A stretch of 46,662 bases of DNA from Alphaproteobacteria bacterium (GCA_028690155.1 JAQVBU010000016.1:1-46662); one strand, 5' to 3'. Shown: positions 1-8,315, counted from the first letter of the stretch. The notes: generated by a model from the sequence alone, not told the origin. Translations and numbers: made by a program.

Positions 1-147
1 TTCTTCCTTCTTGTCTTGACCTTCTTCCTTCTTGTCTTGACCTTCTTCCTTCTTGTCTTGACCTTCTTCCTTCTTGTCTTGACCTTCTTCCTTCTTGTCT
101 TGACCTTCTTCCTTCTTGTCTTGACCTCCTTCCTTCTTGTCTTGACC
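1..147 (-). repeat. 21-bp minisatellite, seven copies (GQDKKEE)
   Basis: The unit 'ttcttccttcttgtcttgac'+c occurs seven times head to tail, starting at the first base, so the array may continue outside the window. Copies 1-6 are identical and the unit at 127-147 has one change (GQDKKEG). The length is a multiple of three, so copy-number change keeps the reading frame of the host gene. The encoded peptide is highly charged and probably disordered. Confidence 0.95.
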
Positions 148-3100
148 TTCTTTTGACGTTTCAGCAGGAACGATCTCCGCCAGCTTCTCCGCTTCCGTCA
201 ACGTTTTCTCAGATGCATCAACCCCGGCTGCTGCCACATACTCGTTTTCTTTTTGCCGGATTGCGTCCTCGAAGTATGCCTTGTACTCGCCCTCGGGAAG
301 GCCCGAAAGGCCCTCGGCTTTCATCGCGGCCAATGCCGCCAAGGCATGCTTATAAAGGCCGACGCCTGCTAGACTATCCGTGCCGTTAAGAATTGCCTGA
401 AGCGCTTTGACCCGTTGCTTCTCGGTCGGAGCCTCGCCGGAACGGTATACTTCGCTTAAATTTCCCCATTCAGCTTCTTCCCCGGTATAGAAAATCCATT
501 GGGGACGCTTATCCACCGGGAGCAAAGTCATGCTCCCCGCTTTGATCAAGCGGGCGGCCTTATAGAGATCTTGTTTTATCCAGCTATTTTGCTGCTCGTC
601 AAGCGTGAAGAGCTGAGCGTTCTTTGCCCCAGCAACGAAAGAATCCCTCATATCCTCGATATGCGTCTTCGCCACTGTTTCAAAGTCAAACGCCTGTTGC
701 ACGTCTTCTTGGGCCGACGATTCCTCGAAAGATATCCAATCGATGGATAACGGCTTCATGTCGTTAATTTTCTTTTCCAAATCCTCAACCTTACTCGAAA
801 GCTGCTCGTATCCGGGCTTATCCTTCAGGAAGGTCAACACGCTCAACGCATAGGGATAGTACCCAAGTGCAACAAAATCTTCTGCGACGCCAATAAGAGG
901 CTTTAACACCACGGCGCCTTCATCGGGACTTACATCGCCTTTGTTAAAAGTCTCTCTGAAATAGTTTGAAGCAAAGGCAAGCTTGTGAATGGCCTTACTA
1001 AGAGCATCATCATTGGCAGGGATCGTTTTATCCCGAGGAGTCGAGGAAATTCTTTCCTTGATCTTCTCATCGAGCATCACAGAAACCTCATGGGGATTAA
1101 ATACATAGGATCTCTGCTGCTGAAAAGCTTTGCCCCCAACTTCTTCATCACCGACTTCATCCGAAATGGTTATTTTCTTCTTGTCTTGACCTTCTTCCTT
1201 CTTGTCTTGACCTTCTTCCTTCTTGTCTTGACCTTCTTTTGACGTTTCAGCAGGAACGATCTCCGCCAGCTTCTTCGCTTCCGTCAACGTTTTCTCAGAT
1301 GCATCAACCCCAGCGGCCTCCGCATACACCTCTTTTCTCTTTTTGATCGAATCCTCGAGGCTCAATTTTGTGTACTCGAAAAGCCCAGAAAGGTCCTCAC
1401 CTTTCACCGTAACCAGAGCCGTTAGAGCGTGCTTGTAAAGCCCCGCCTTTGCCAAATTGTCCGCTCCGTCGAGAATGTCTCGGAGACCGTCAACACGTTT
1501 ATCATTCCAGACAATCCATTCGTCCCTTTCGTCGTCTGAAAGCGGCCTCGCGCTTTCCGTGCTAACCAAAGTTATGATTCCCTTTTCGACAACCAAAGAG
1601 GCCTTATTCCTTCTTTCCGTGCTAACCAAAGTCATGCTTCCCGCTTTGATAGACGAAGCGGCCTTATCGATAGCTTCGTTTATCTTGTCGTTCTTCTCCA
1701 AATCCGACGTAAAGAGCCCAGCCTCCTGCGCCGCCTCGGCAAAAGCATCCCTCATATCATCGACAGAAGTCTTCGCCACCGTTTCGAAGTCAAAGGCCTG
1801 TTGCACGTTCTCGGATGCCAAGGGAGCCTCTCCTTTGACCTTCCTTTCCAAAGTCTCGACAATAGCCGAAATCTTGTCGTATCCGGGCTCATCCTTCAGG
1901 AAAGACAAGACGCCCAACGCGTAAGAAAAATATCCCTGCTTAATAAGGCCCTCGGCCGGGCTCAAAAAGAAACTTAACTTTTGAGCGTTCGCGTCGACGT
2001 CTAACCCTTTCTTGCCAAACTTTCTTTCAAAAAATTCGAACCCCTTCGAGGTAAAGATAAGCCTATCAACGGCCCCTTCAAAATTGTGCTCGTTCAAGGC
2101 TATCGTTTCGTCCCGAGGAGTCGATGAAATTCTTTCCTTGACCTCCTCAAAAGACATTCCGGCAATCTCATGGGGATTAAATACGTAGGATCTCTGCTGC
2201 TGAAAAGCGTTGCCCCCAACTTCTTCATCACCACCTTCAACAGCTTCCTCGTCGGGCGGTTCTTCCTTCTGTTCTTCCGAAATAAGCGAAGCAGCCTTCA
2301 GCGGTTCATACATGCCCCCGTTAACGAAGCTCGGCCAGCGAGGAAGCGCCTCTAAAAGCTCTAACGCTTTCATACGGTCTTCCAAGTTGTTGATGGAGGT
2401 TGCCACATAAGCTTCATCCTGCTGCTCCTTCAAAAAGGTCAGCACATTCCGCCCATAGGCATAATATCCTTGGTCGAGCAATCCCTCAACACCCAAAGCC
2501 ATGAACTTCATAGCTGCCACACGTTGTTCATGGGTAGCCGACGCGTCAAAAAGAGAAACCTGCGCCACTATTCGACGGGCCTCCGTTAGATTTTCCGACA
2601 GCTCTTCCTCCGGCTTCATCGGGAGTACAACCCCCCCTTTGCGCAAAGAAGCCGGCAACAAAACCTTGCTTCCCTCTTGAATAAGCGCCGCCGCTTCAGA
2701 AAGAGCTTTCTTGTCGGGTTGAATCAAATCGTCATGCACCGACCCCTCAATCTCGTCCGAAAACGCACGAGATGACATTGCCACCACACGCTGTAGATCA
2801 AACACCGAAGACGGAACCTCTTTCGGTTGAGAAAGGGGCGCTTCCTTCTGATGCCGCATCTTGTCAAGCCCCTCTATGACATCTAAAGGCAGCTGTTCCG
2901 TCATGAAAGGATAAAGTCGTTCTCGCACATAAGCGTGGTACCGCACGTTTAGGGCTTCGCAGAGCGGATGAAGGGCGTAAAAAGAAACGAACAGCGCCTT
3001 GATATCGTTTTCAGATCTGGCACGCTTTATCTCTTGAATCGTTTCATAAAGCTCTACAATCGTTGCTGTTATCTCTTCCGAAGCAGGCTGTTCTTGGGAG

Positions 3101-3294
3101 GAAAGAATTTCGCTTTTGAGTTCATCAGCTGTTATCTCTTCCGAAGCAGGCTGTTCTTGCGAGGAAAGAATTTCGTCTTTGAGTTCATCAGCTGTTATCT
3201 CTTCCGAAGCAGGCTGTTCTTGCGAGGAAAGAATTTCGTCTTTGAGTTCATCAAAAGAAAGTTCTGTAAGTTCGTTAGAAGAGTACGTCATCAT
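1..3294 (-). CDS. Large modular-repeat protein, family unknown (3' end beyond window)
   Basis: I translated the minus strand by hand: the frame starting at ATG 3294 (or the adjacent ATG 3291) has no stop down to base 1, giving 1098 codons with the C-terminus outside the window. A G-rich site ('GGGGGATTTT') precedes the start. Layout by residue: 17-79 three copies of a 21-aa acidic repeat ('DELKDEILSSQEQPASEE'); about 160-345 a first module ('VFDLQRVVAMSS', 'DQGYYAYGRNVLTFLKE'); about 359-710 a second ('YVFNPHEIAGMSFEE', 'QGYFSYALGVLSFLKDEPGY', 'AFDFETVAKT', 'GLYKHAL'), ending in GQDKKEE repeats; about 719-1098 a third near-copy, ending in seven more GQDKKEE-type units. No signal peptide or membrane segment is visible, so the protein is probably cytoplasmic or exported by an unrecognised route. 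The helical 'GYYxYALxVL' hairpins resemble TPR-type folds, but I recognise no family. It is a paralogue of the next gene (3556-5082). Function unknown. Confidence 0.85.
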   Translation of the reverse strand, partial: MMTYSSNELTELSFDELKDEILSSQEQPASEEITADELKDEILSSQEQPASEEITADELKSEILSSQEQPASEEITATIVELYETIQEIKRARSENDIKALFVSFYALHPLCEALNVRYHAYVRERLYPFMTEQLPLDVIEGLDKMRHQKEAPLSQPKEVPSSVFDLQRVVAMSSRAFSDEIEGSVHDDLIQPDKKALSEAAALIQEGSKVLLPASLRKGGVVLPMKPEEELSENLTEARRIVAQVSLFDASATHEQRVAAMKFMALGVEGLLDQGYYAYGRNVLTFLKEQQDEAYVATSINNLEDRMKALELLEALPRWPSFVNGGMYEPLKAASLISEEQKEEPPDEEAVEGGDEEVGGNAFQQQRSYVFNPHEIAGMSFEEVKERISSTPRDETIALNEHNFEGAVDRLIFTSKGFEFFERKFGKKGLDVDANAQKLSFFLSPAEGLIKQGYFSYALGVLSFLKDEPGYDKISAIVETLERKVKGEAPLASENVQQAFDFETVAKTSVDDMRDAFAEAAQEAGLFTSDLEKNDKINEAIDKAASSIKAGSMTLVSTERRNKASLVVEKGIITLVSTESARPLSDDERDEWIVWNDKRVDGLRDILDGADNLAKAGLYKHALTALVTVKGEDLSGLFEYTKLSLEDSIKKRKEVYAEAAGVDASEKTLTEAKKLAEIVPAETSKEGQDKKEEGQDKKEEGQDKKKITISDEVGDEEVGGKAFQQQRSYVFNPHEVSVMLDEKIKERISSTPRDKTIPANDDALSKAIHKLAFASNYFRETFNKGDVSPDEGAVVLKPLIGVAEDFVALGYYPYALSVLTFLKDKPGYEQLSSKVEDLEKKINDMKPLSIDWISFEESSAQEDVQQAFDFETVAKTHIEDMRDSFVAGAKNAQLFTLDEQQNSWIKQDLYKAARLIKAGSMTLLPVDKRPQWIFYTGEEAEWGNLSEVYRSGEAPTEKQRVKALQAILNGTDSLAGVGLYKHALAALAAMKAEGLSGLPEGEYKAYFEDAIRQKENEYVAAAGVDASEKTLTEAEKLAEIVPAETSKEGQDKKEGGQDKKEEGQDKKEEGQDKKEEGQDKKEEGQDKKEEGQDKKEE
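1173..1233 (-). repeat. Second GQDKKEE minisatellite, three copies
   Basis: The same 21-bp unit is found in the same frame of the same gene: two perfect copies and one ending in 'KKI'. It sits at the equivalent point of the preceding protein module, directly after the shared segment 'EIVPAETSKE'. The whole module including its repeat tail has therefore been duplicated, with array lengths diverging afterwards. Confidence 0.93.
1555..1674 (-). repeat. 60-bp diverged tandem duplication inside the repeat gene
   Basis: Bases 1555-1614 and 1615-1674 share 'tttccgtgctaaccaaagt' and align over 60 bp with substitutions only. The protein shows the pair as 'KAASSIKAGSMTLVSTE' followed by 'KASLVVEKGIITLVSTE'. 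The third module (near 481-570) has a single copy ('KAARLIKAGSMTLLPV'), so this is a local insertion into module two. Confidence 0.8.
3058..3246 (-). repeat. 63-bp tandem repeat, three copies, N-terminus of repeat gene
   Basis: Three consecutive 63-bp units occur at 3058-3120, 3121-3183 and 3184-3246. The last two are nearly identical and the first has small changes. Each encodes 21 residues of the type 'ELKDEILSSQEQPASEEITA'. The period is a multiple of three and keeps the frame. A fourth degenerate start ('SFDEL') precedes it. Confidence 0.92.
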
Positions 3295-3373
3295 AAAATC
3301 CCCCGTTAACAAGGTGCCGCTATGGCCGGATAGAGCCTATCGCCGACAGAAATAGTAAAAAAAAGCGCTTGAT

Positions 3374-3446
3374 ACGTTAAACAATGTCTGTGTTGAGTAA
3401 GTTTATTCTTCAATTATTCCTTGCACAATCCAAATTTTATCGTTAA
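3374..3446 (-). promoter_or_regulatory. Conserved upstream boxes of repeat gene 1
   Basis: On the plus strand, box A 'acgttaaacaa' (3374-3384) and box B 'ttgcacaatccaaattttat' (3421-3440) both recur upstream of the paralogue at 3556-5082. Distances to the start codon are 80 and 127 bases here, against 79 and 127 there, while the DNA between the boxes has diverged. This is likely a shared promoter or operator. I cannot assign -35/-10 elements with confidence. Confidence 0.55.
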
Positions 3447-3555
3447 CGCTGGTTGCGTTATTTTTCGGCAAGTTTAAGAATGGGTTAACGAAATATTCTG
3501 ACTCTAAAGCAACGGAATACTCCGTTATGCCCATCCCCGACCTAAAAACGATGCG

Positions 3556-5082
3556 TTACAAAGTCATACTTTTTCGACCGACGCGGCCGCCCAACAAGCC
3601 AAAAGCCGATCCCTTCCCGAACACCCGACGAACCGCAGACGTTTGGCGATTTTTGTTTCCATAGGCCAAATCGTCCCCTGCATATTTCCGACGATAGGCT
3701 TCTTGCGCGACGCCAACAAGCCCGCCAGCCATGGAACTAACCCGAACAACCAGTCCCACAGCGGCCGTCTTAAACCTCTGCTTCAACGCATTCCCACCAC
3801 GATGTCGTCCCCCTTCTTCGGGCTCATCCCCACAATCTTGGTTAGAGGCGTGTTCTTTTCTGAAAACCTCAAGCGACTTGCCCTCGCGCCAAGCCGCTTC
3901 TCTTTCTTTGATCTCTTTGTCAAAGTACACGCCGTATTCATCAACGTTGCTCAATCTAGGAAAGACCTGAATCCGCGCCACATCCAAAACCGCAAGAGCG
4001 TATCGATAGTAGCCAAGGCTCGTAAGAGCGTCTGCGCTGTTAAGAATGGATTGAAACGCCACGACGCGTTGTTTTTCGGTGGCCGGTTTTCCTGAACGGT
4101 AAACGTCTCTAACGTTCTCTCTCGCCGCATCCAGGCCAAGGCTCGGATCGTTGCTTCTCCCAACAGCCGAAAGATTCGAGTGCACCAGCATATCGCGCTG
4201 TTTATCGGCGGGGACAAAAGCCATACAGCCCGCCCAAAGAAGCGACGCCGTTTCAAGAATCTTCCTTCTGGCAAAGGGAGAGGGGGCAATGTTCCTATCC
4301 GAACGAACGATGGCTTCTGCCAACTTTTCAACGGGCATAGCCGCCACCGTTTGAAAATCAAACACGAGGGGCGCGTGAAAACCCGTCACGGACACTCCTT
4401 GTATAGCCTGCCGCTCCAACTTCCCGAGCAACCCTGCGATTTTATCGTGGCCACGTTTGGTCTCTATGAAATAGAGCATGGACAGTCCGAACATATAATA
4501 ACCCTGCTCAATACAGTCTTGGGCAAGTCCGGCCATAGCTTTCAAGGACAAAATTCGATCATTGTCCGACGAGCTGACTTTGTCGAAAACGTCGTTGACG
4601 CGGCTTGATGTTTGCGAAAGCCGATCGGCAATCCTTCGCGGAAATTCTCCGTCGAAAGAAACATTGGGGTCCCGATGCGATTTTAAAATCGTTTCCTCAG
4701 CCTTTTCTAAGGACAACGCCGCAAAGGACAACGGATCAAAATCAAAAAGACTTCTTTGCGAATCCCCTTCCATATCTTTGGGGATGGAATGAAGAATGCT
4801 CGCGGCAAGGGGATAATATCCTTGTCCCGCAAGGGCCGTTGCAAAGTCCTGCACAGTCCGATGGGCCAACGCACGGTCCATCTCGGTCGCTTTCGGATTT
4901 TGGGCGATCTCATTAACATAATCCGAGATATGAAAAAGTTCTTGAACGGCTTTCGGTAGAAAACTTTCGTCGAAAGAGATCATCGGATCCCGATACATCC
5001 CTTTAAAAATGCCGAGGGCTTCCTCAAAAGAAAGTTTCGAAAAATTTTGGACGATGCCGCTTTTCCTGACCGACTGCATCAT
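3556..5082 (-). CDS. Modular-repeat protein, paralogue of the preceding large gene
   Basis: About 508 residues, function not recognised. The open frame extends to a TTG at 5112, but 'AAGGAG' at 5092-5087 sits 4 or 7 bases before two adjacent ATGs (5082, 5079), so the start is one of these. The first gene also begins Met-Met. Two early modules carry 'QGYYPLAASIL' (about residue 87) and 'EQGYYMFGLSMLYF' (about 190). A third part carries 'FDFQTVAAMPVEKL', then 'YRSGKPATEKQRVVAFQSIL' and 'LGYYRYALAVL'. The last matches 'YRSGEAPTEKQRVKALQAIL' of the neighbour closely, showing common descent. Unlike the neighbour it has no minisatellites, and its last 80 residues are basic and Gly-rich with a weakly hydrophobic stretch ('AAVGLVVRVSSMAGGLVGVA'). 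It lies head to head with the OGT-like gene. TPR-like scaffolding is a guess only. Confidence 0.85.
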   Translation of the reverse strand: MMQSVRKSGIVQNFSKLSFEEALGIFKGMYRDPMISFDESFLPKAVQELFHISDYVNEIAQNPKATEMDRALAHRTVQDFATALAGQGYYPLAASILHSIPKDMEGDSQRSLFDFDPLSFAALSLEKAEETILKSHRDPNVSFDGEFPRRIADRLSQTSSRVNDVFDKVSSSDNDRILSLKAMAGLAQDCIEQGYYMFGLSMLYFIETKRGHDKIAGLLGKLERQAIQGVSVTGFHAPLVFDFQTVAAMPVEKLAEAIVRSDRNIAPSPFARRKILETASLLWAGCMAFVPADKQRDMLVHSNLSAVGRSNDPSLGLDAARENVRDVYRSGKPATEKQRVVAFQSILNSADALTSLGYYRYALAVLDVARIQVFPRLSNVDEYGVYFDKEIKEREAAWREGKSLEVFRKEHASNQDCGDEPEEGGRHRGGNALKQRFKTAAVGLVVRVSSMAGGLVGVAQEAYRRKYAGDDLAYGNKNRQTSAVRRVFGKGSAFGLLGGRVGRKSMTL

Positions 5083-5160
5083 GAATCTCCTTAAGCAACG
5101 AGTTCGCTTCAATAAAAAATATATAAAAAGCGGCCGCTTCTTAGTGAATAACGTCTATGC

Positions 5161-5234
5161 ACGTTAAACAAAACCGCCTCGCGCCGGACGCTACGCGCTG
5201 GCTATTACTTGCACAATCTAATTTTTATGGTTAA
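5161..5234 (-). promoter_or_regulatory. Conserved upstream boxes of repeat gene 2
   Basis: 'acgttaaacaa' (5161-5171) and 'ttgcacaatctaatttttat' (5209-5228) match the boxes upstream of repeat gene 1 in order and spacing (48 against 47 bases apart). The region is also the leader of the divergent glycosyltransferase gene starting at 5293, so the boxes may serve both directions. Confidence 0.55.
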
Positions 5235-5292
5235 TCACAATCGTGGGGGTCTGTGCTTTGAACGGCGTCCGCTTTACCGGAAATGAAGCATA

Positions 5293-7473
5293 ATGAATTT
5301 CAATAAAATAACAGAAACAGCCATCAACGCTCAAAACAATGGGCAATTTGACAAGGCTGAAGTTCTTTACCAAGAGATCCTTCGTGCACAGCCGCGCAAT
5401 CCCTTGGCCCTTCACAATCTCGGAACGCTTCGTTTCCGCGCGGGAGATTATAAACAAGCCGCCGTCCTTATAAGGCAATCCATTGATTGCGGAAACGCCG
5501 CGCCCGAAGCGTTCAGCAATCTAGGCTTGGCCCTTGCCGCCGAGCGACGTTTTGACGAGGCGCTGGACGCCTATAAAAAAGCCATCGCGCTTCGCCCCAA
5601 AGCAGCGGATAATTATAATCACATGGCGGTGTCCCTTATGGAAAAGGGGGATCTTGAAGAAGCCGTCTCGTGCGGCCGCAAAGCCGTCGCACTTGATCCA
5701 AAGCTGTTTCTTGCGCACTACAATCTGGGCGTCGCGCTTCAGCGGCAGGGAAAACCGGCCGACGCCGTCAACGCCTTCCAAGAGGCCCTTTCTCATTTTC
5801 CCAATTTCCCGGAAGCCTACTGTAATTTGGGGCTTGCCTTGGCGGCGCAGGGAAAACGTGAAGACGCGGTTGAGGCTTATAAAAAAGCGGTTGCGCTTCG
5901 GCCCGACTTCCCCGAAGCCTATAACAATATGGGCCAACCGCTTAATGAATTGGGCCGGTTCGAGGAGGCCGCCGAAGCGTATCGGCAGGCCATCGCACGG
6001 CGGCCCGACTATCCGGAAGCATCCATCAACCTTGCCCACACATTGCGTCGGAACGGACGGATCAACGACGCGATCAACGCGTGCCGCAAAGCGTTGACGA
6101 CCTCCCCTCAAAACACCAAAGCAAGGGTCGAGCTCGTCAGCCTTTTACGTCAAACGTGCGCTTGGCACGACAGCGCCGCGGATACACGACTCCTGCTTTC
6201 CATGATTCAGGATGTCGAGCCGTTCTTGCTTCTTTCCGCGCCGTCTTCTTTGGCCGAACAATTTTTCTGCGCCCGGCATTGGGCGTCTCAGTTCACAAGC
6301 CAAACGCCGTTTTCTCACGACCGCTCGCGGTCGCCTTCGCGGCTTCGTATCGGCTATCTTTCCTGCGACTTCCATCTTCACGCGACCTCGTTCTTGATGG
6401 CCGGACTTTTCGAAGAACACGACCGCGACCGCTTCGAAATCTTCGGCTACGGCTACGACCGCGACGACGGCAGCGATATTCGCAAGCGCGTGATCAACGG
6501 ATTCGACCATTTTACGGATTTCTCCAAAGTTCCATCGCGCCATGCTGCCCGTCGCATTTATGAGGACAAAATTGATATTCTCGTCGATTTAAAGGGATAC
6601 ACGAACGGCACAAGGACGGATATTTTGACCGACCGCCCAGCCCCCATTCAAGTCAATTACCTAGGCTATCCAGGCACGATGGGCGCCGATTTTATGGACT
6701 ATATCCTTGCCGACGCCTACACAGCCCCCATGACGCATCAACCGTTCTATACCGAAAAAATCGTGCATCTTCCGCATTCCTATCAGCCCAACGACGCCAA
6801 GCGGACCATCGCCCCATTACTTCAGTCCAGAAACGATTGCGGACTGCCGGATGAAGGGTTTGTTTTCTGCTGTTTTAACGCGTCATTTAAACTTTCGCCC
6901 GAATTCTTCGCGGTCTGGATGCGGTTGCTGAAGGCCGTCCCCGGAAGCGTTCTGTGGCTTATGGCGATGCAGCCCGAAATCGAGAAGAGCCTGCGCGAGG
7001 AAGCCGAAAAGCATGGTGTCGCCCCCTCGCGCCTTGTTTTCGCCCGGGCCATTCCGCTTCAGCACCATTTGGCCCGGCATAACTATGCGGATCTTTTCCT
7101 CGACACCCTTCCCTACGGAGCCCACACGACGGCGAGCGACGCTTTGTGGGCGGGACTTCCCGTGTTGACATGCTTGGGCGACACTTTTGCGGGACGGGTT
7201 GGGGCCAGTTTGCTTCACGCCGTGGGCCTGCCGGAACTTATCGCCTCCTCGTTAGAGGACTACGAAGCCATGGCGCTCGATCTTGCCCAACATCCGGATA
7301 AACTGGCGTGCCTTAAAAACAAGCTGGCTCATCAGAACAAAAGCGCCCCTCTTTTCGACACCAAACAGTATACGCGCGATCTTGAAGCCGCCTATACCCA
7401 TATGTGGAATCTTTGGTGCAAGGAACGGACACCGCAGGCCTTCGCCGTCGCCGATATAAAAGATCAAGCGTAA
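5293..7473 (+). CDS. TPR / O-GlcNAc-transferase-like glycosyltransferase (GT41)
   Basis: 726 residues. Roughly the first 290 residues are tandem TPR units with the usual 'A..nLG.aL...G....A...y.kAi.l.P' pattern (for example 'PEAYNNMG', 'PEAYCNLGLALAAQGK'). From about 350 comes a GT41 catalytic region: 'LRIGYLSCDFHLHATSFLM' with the His expected near the active site, 'VDLKGYTNGTRTDIL', 'QVNYLGYPGTMGADFMDYIL', 'NASFKLSPEFFAVWMRLL' with the Lys of the UDP site, and 'LPYGAHTTASDALWAGLPVL'. Family enzymes transfer a sugar from a UDP-sugar to Ser/Thr of proteins, with the TPRs holding the substrate. Bacterial members have few known targets. It is divergent from the two modular-repeat genes, which could be substrates (inference). 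The ATG lies behind only a weak purine-rich site. It ends 4 bases from a convergent gene. Confidence 0.88.
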   Translation: MNFNKITETAINAQNNGQFDKAEVLYQEILRAQPRNPLALHNLGTLRFRAGDYKQAAVLIRQSIDCGNAAPEAFSNLGLALAAERRFDEALDAYKKAIALRPKAADNYNHMAVSLMEKGDLEEAVSCGRKAVALDPKLFLAHYNLGVALQRQGKPADAVNAFQEALSHFPNFPEAYCNLGLALAAQGKREDAVEAYKKAVALRPDFPEAYNNMGQPLNELGRFEEAAEAYRQAIARRPDYPEASINLAHTLRRNGRINDAINACRKALTTSPQNTKARVELVSLLRQTCAWHDSAADTRLLLSMIQDVEPFLLLSAPSSLAEQFFCARHWASQFTSQTPFSHDRSRSPSRLRIGYLSCDFHLHATSFLMAGLFEEHDRDRFEIFGYGYDRDDGSDIRKRVINGFDHFTDFSKVPSRHAARRIYEDKIDILVDLKGYTNGTRTDILTDRPAPIQVNYLGYPGTMGADFMDYILADAYTAPMTHQPFYTEKIVHLPHSYQPNDAKRTIAPLLQSRNDCGLPDEGFVFCCFNASFKLSPEFFAVWMRLLKAVPGSVLWLMAMQPEIEKSLREEAEKHGVAPSRLVFARAIPLQHHLARHNYADLFLDTLPYGAHTTASDALWAGLPVLTCLGDTFAGRVGASLLHAVGLPELIASSLEDYEAMALDLAQHPDKLACLKNKLAHQNKSAPLFDTKQYTRDLEAAYTHMWNLWCKERTPQAFAVADIKDQA

Positions 7474-7477
7474 CGCT

Positions 7478-8179
7478 CTATTTAAGTTTGCCTTTGCTGC
7501 GCATGTTGCGGAGTTCTTTCTGTTTGGCGTCGATTTTCCCCTTCAGGTCTTCAACGTCGCGCAAGATCGACATGGCGTTATAGTCACGCGTAAGAAGCGT
7601 TTTACGAAAAGCTTCAAGCCGACGCGCTAGGCCTTCCAAATCTTTCCGCGCCGAAGGGCTGCCGCTCTTTACATGGTAAAACATGTCGGCATAGCGATTA
7701 AGCTGACGATAATCGTCTTTCCGGATTCCCGAATTCGCGGACCCTTCAGGAGGGGTTATCGGTTTGACGATCTTCTTCCACGCAGTGGGACATTGGGAAA
7801 CATAGGGATAATACCCTTCTGGCTCGTCACAATGGTAATAAACGGCCGCTGTCTGGGCGGGCACCTCCACAACAACCCCGGCTGGCACAAAAGGATCCGG
7901 ATACGGATAAACCGGGGACGGATAAGAGTACCAAAGATCCCCTGTAACCCACCACCAAGCCGTTTTTCCGGCATGGAAACCATGGAACCAATGTCCCGCG
8001 CGCCAATGCCAAAGATCATAATCCCCAAATCGGTGAATATCGCCGTGCCATGGAGAACGTCCAGGTCCGTGCTTTGCGGGTGCGAGTGGGCCAACATGAA
8101 GAGGCGCGTCACGAGCGAAGGCCGGAGCCGTAACGACCAACAGAAATCCAGCGCAAAACATTAAGAAGCGTTTTTTCAT
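7478..8179 (-). CDS. Secreted Trp/His/Tyr-rich hypothetical protein
   Basis: 233 residues, with 'GAGGAGGGG' just before ATG. A clear signal peptide ('MKKRFLMFCAGFLLVVTAPA', cut near 'AFA') predicts export. Residues about 40-100 are rich in W, H, G, Y and P ('WHGDIHRFGDYDLWHWRAGH', 'GDLWYSYPSPVYPYPDP'), followed by 'VYYHCDEPEGYYPYVSQC', a pattern seen in many uncharacterised proteobacterial envelope proteins. The C-terminal 90 residues are charged and helical, probably coiled coil. I know no function. The aromatic/His-rich part could bind metal or wall polymer, but that is speculation. Convergent with the GT41 gene; monocistronic in appearance. Confidence 0.8.
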   Translation of the reverse strand: MKKRFLMFCAGFLLVVTAPAFARDAPLHVGPLAPAKHGPGRSPWHGDIHRFGDYDLWHWRAGHWFHGFHAGKTAWWWVTGDLWYSYPSPVYPYPDPFVPAGVVVEVPAQTAAVYYHCDEPEGYYPYVSQCPTAWKKIVKPITPPEGSANSGIRKDDYRQLNRYADMFYHVKSGSPSARKDLEGLARRLEAFRKTLLTRDYNAMSILRDVEDLKGKIDAKQKELRNMRSKGKLK

Positions 8180-8280
8180 AGCCCCTCCTCAAAAAAGCAA
8201 GAATCTTTTTAAGTATAAGGCAAAATATGGCGAAATCATGCATAAAAGGCATGATCCGGCAAAAAGGGAAAAGCGGAGGG

Positions 8281-8315
8281 AAGAAAAAGGTTAGCCGGCC
8301 TTTTATTAGCCGGCT
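8281..8315 (-). terminator. Terminator of the HEPN-like gene
   Basis: On the minus strand 'AGCCGGC' (8315-8309) pairs with 'GCCGGCT' (8299-8293), followed by 'AACCTTTTTCTT'. The stem begins in the last codons and the loop contains the stop codon of the gene ending at 8306. Confidence 0.7.

Noticed and set aside
1-147. CRISPR-like array
   Set aside because: The units are directly tandem with no spacers and are in frame within a coding region.
153-3355. Plus-strand open frames of 60-155 codons across the left 3.3 kb
   Set aside because: They are antisense shadows of the long minus-strand repeat gene; they lack ribosome sites and their repetitiveness simply reflects its repeats.
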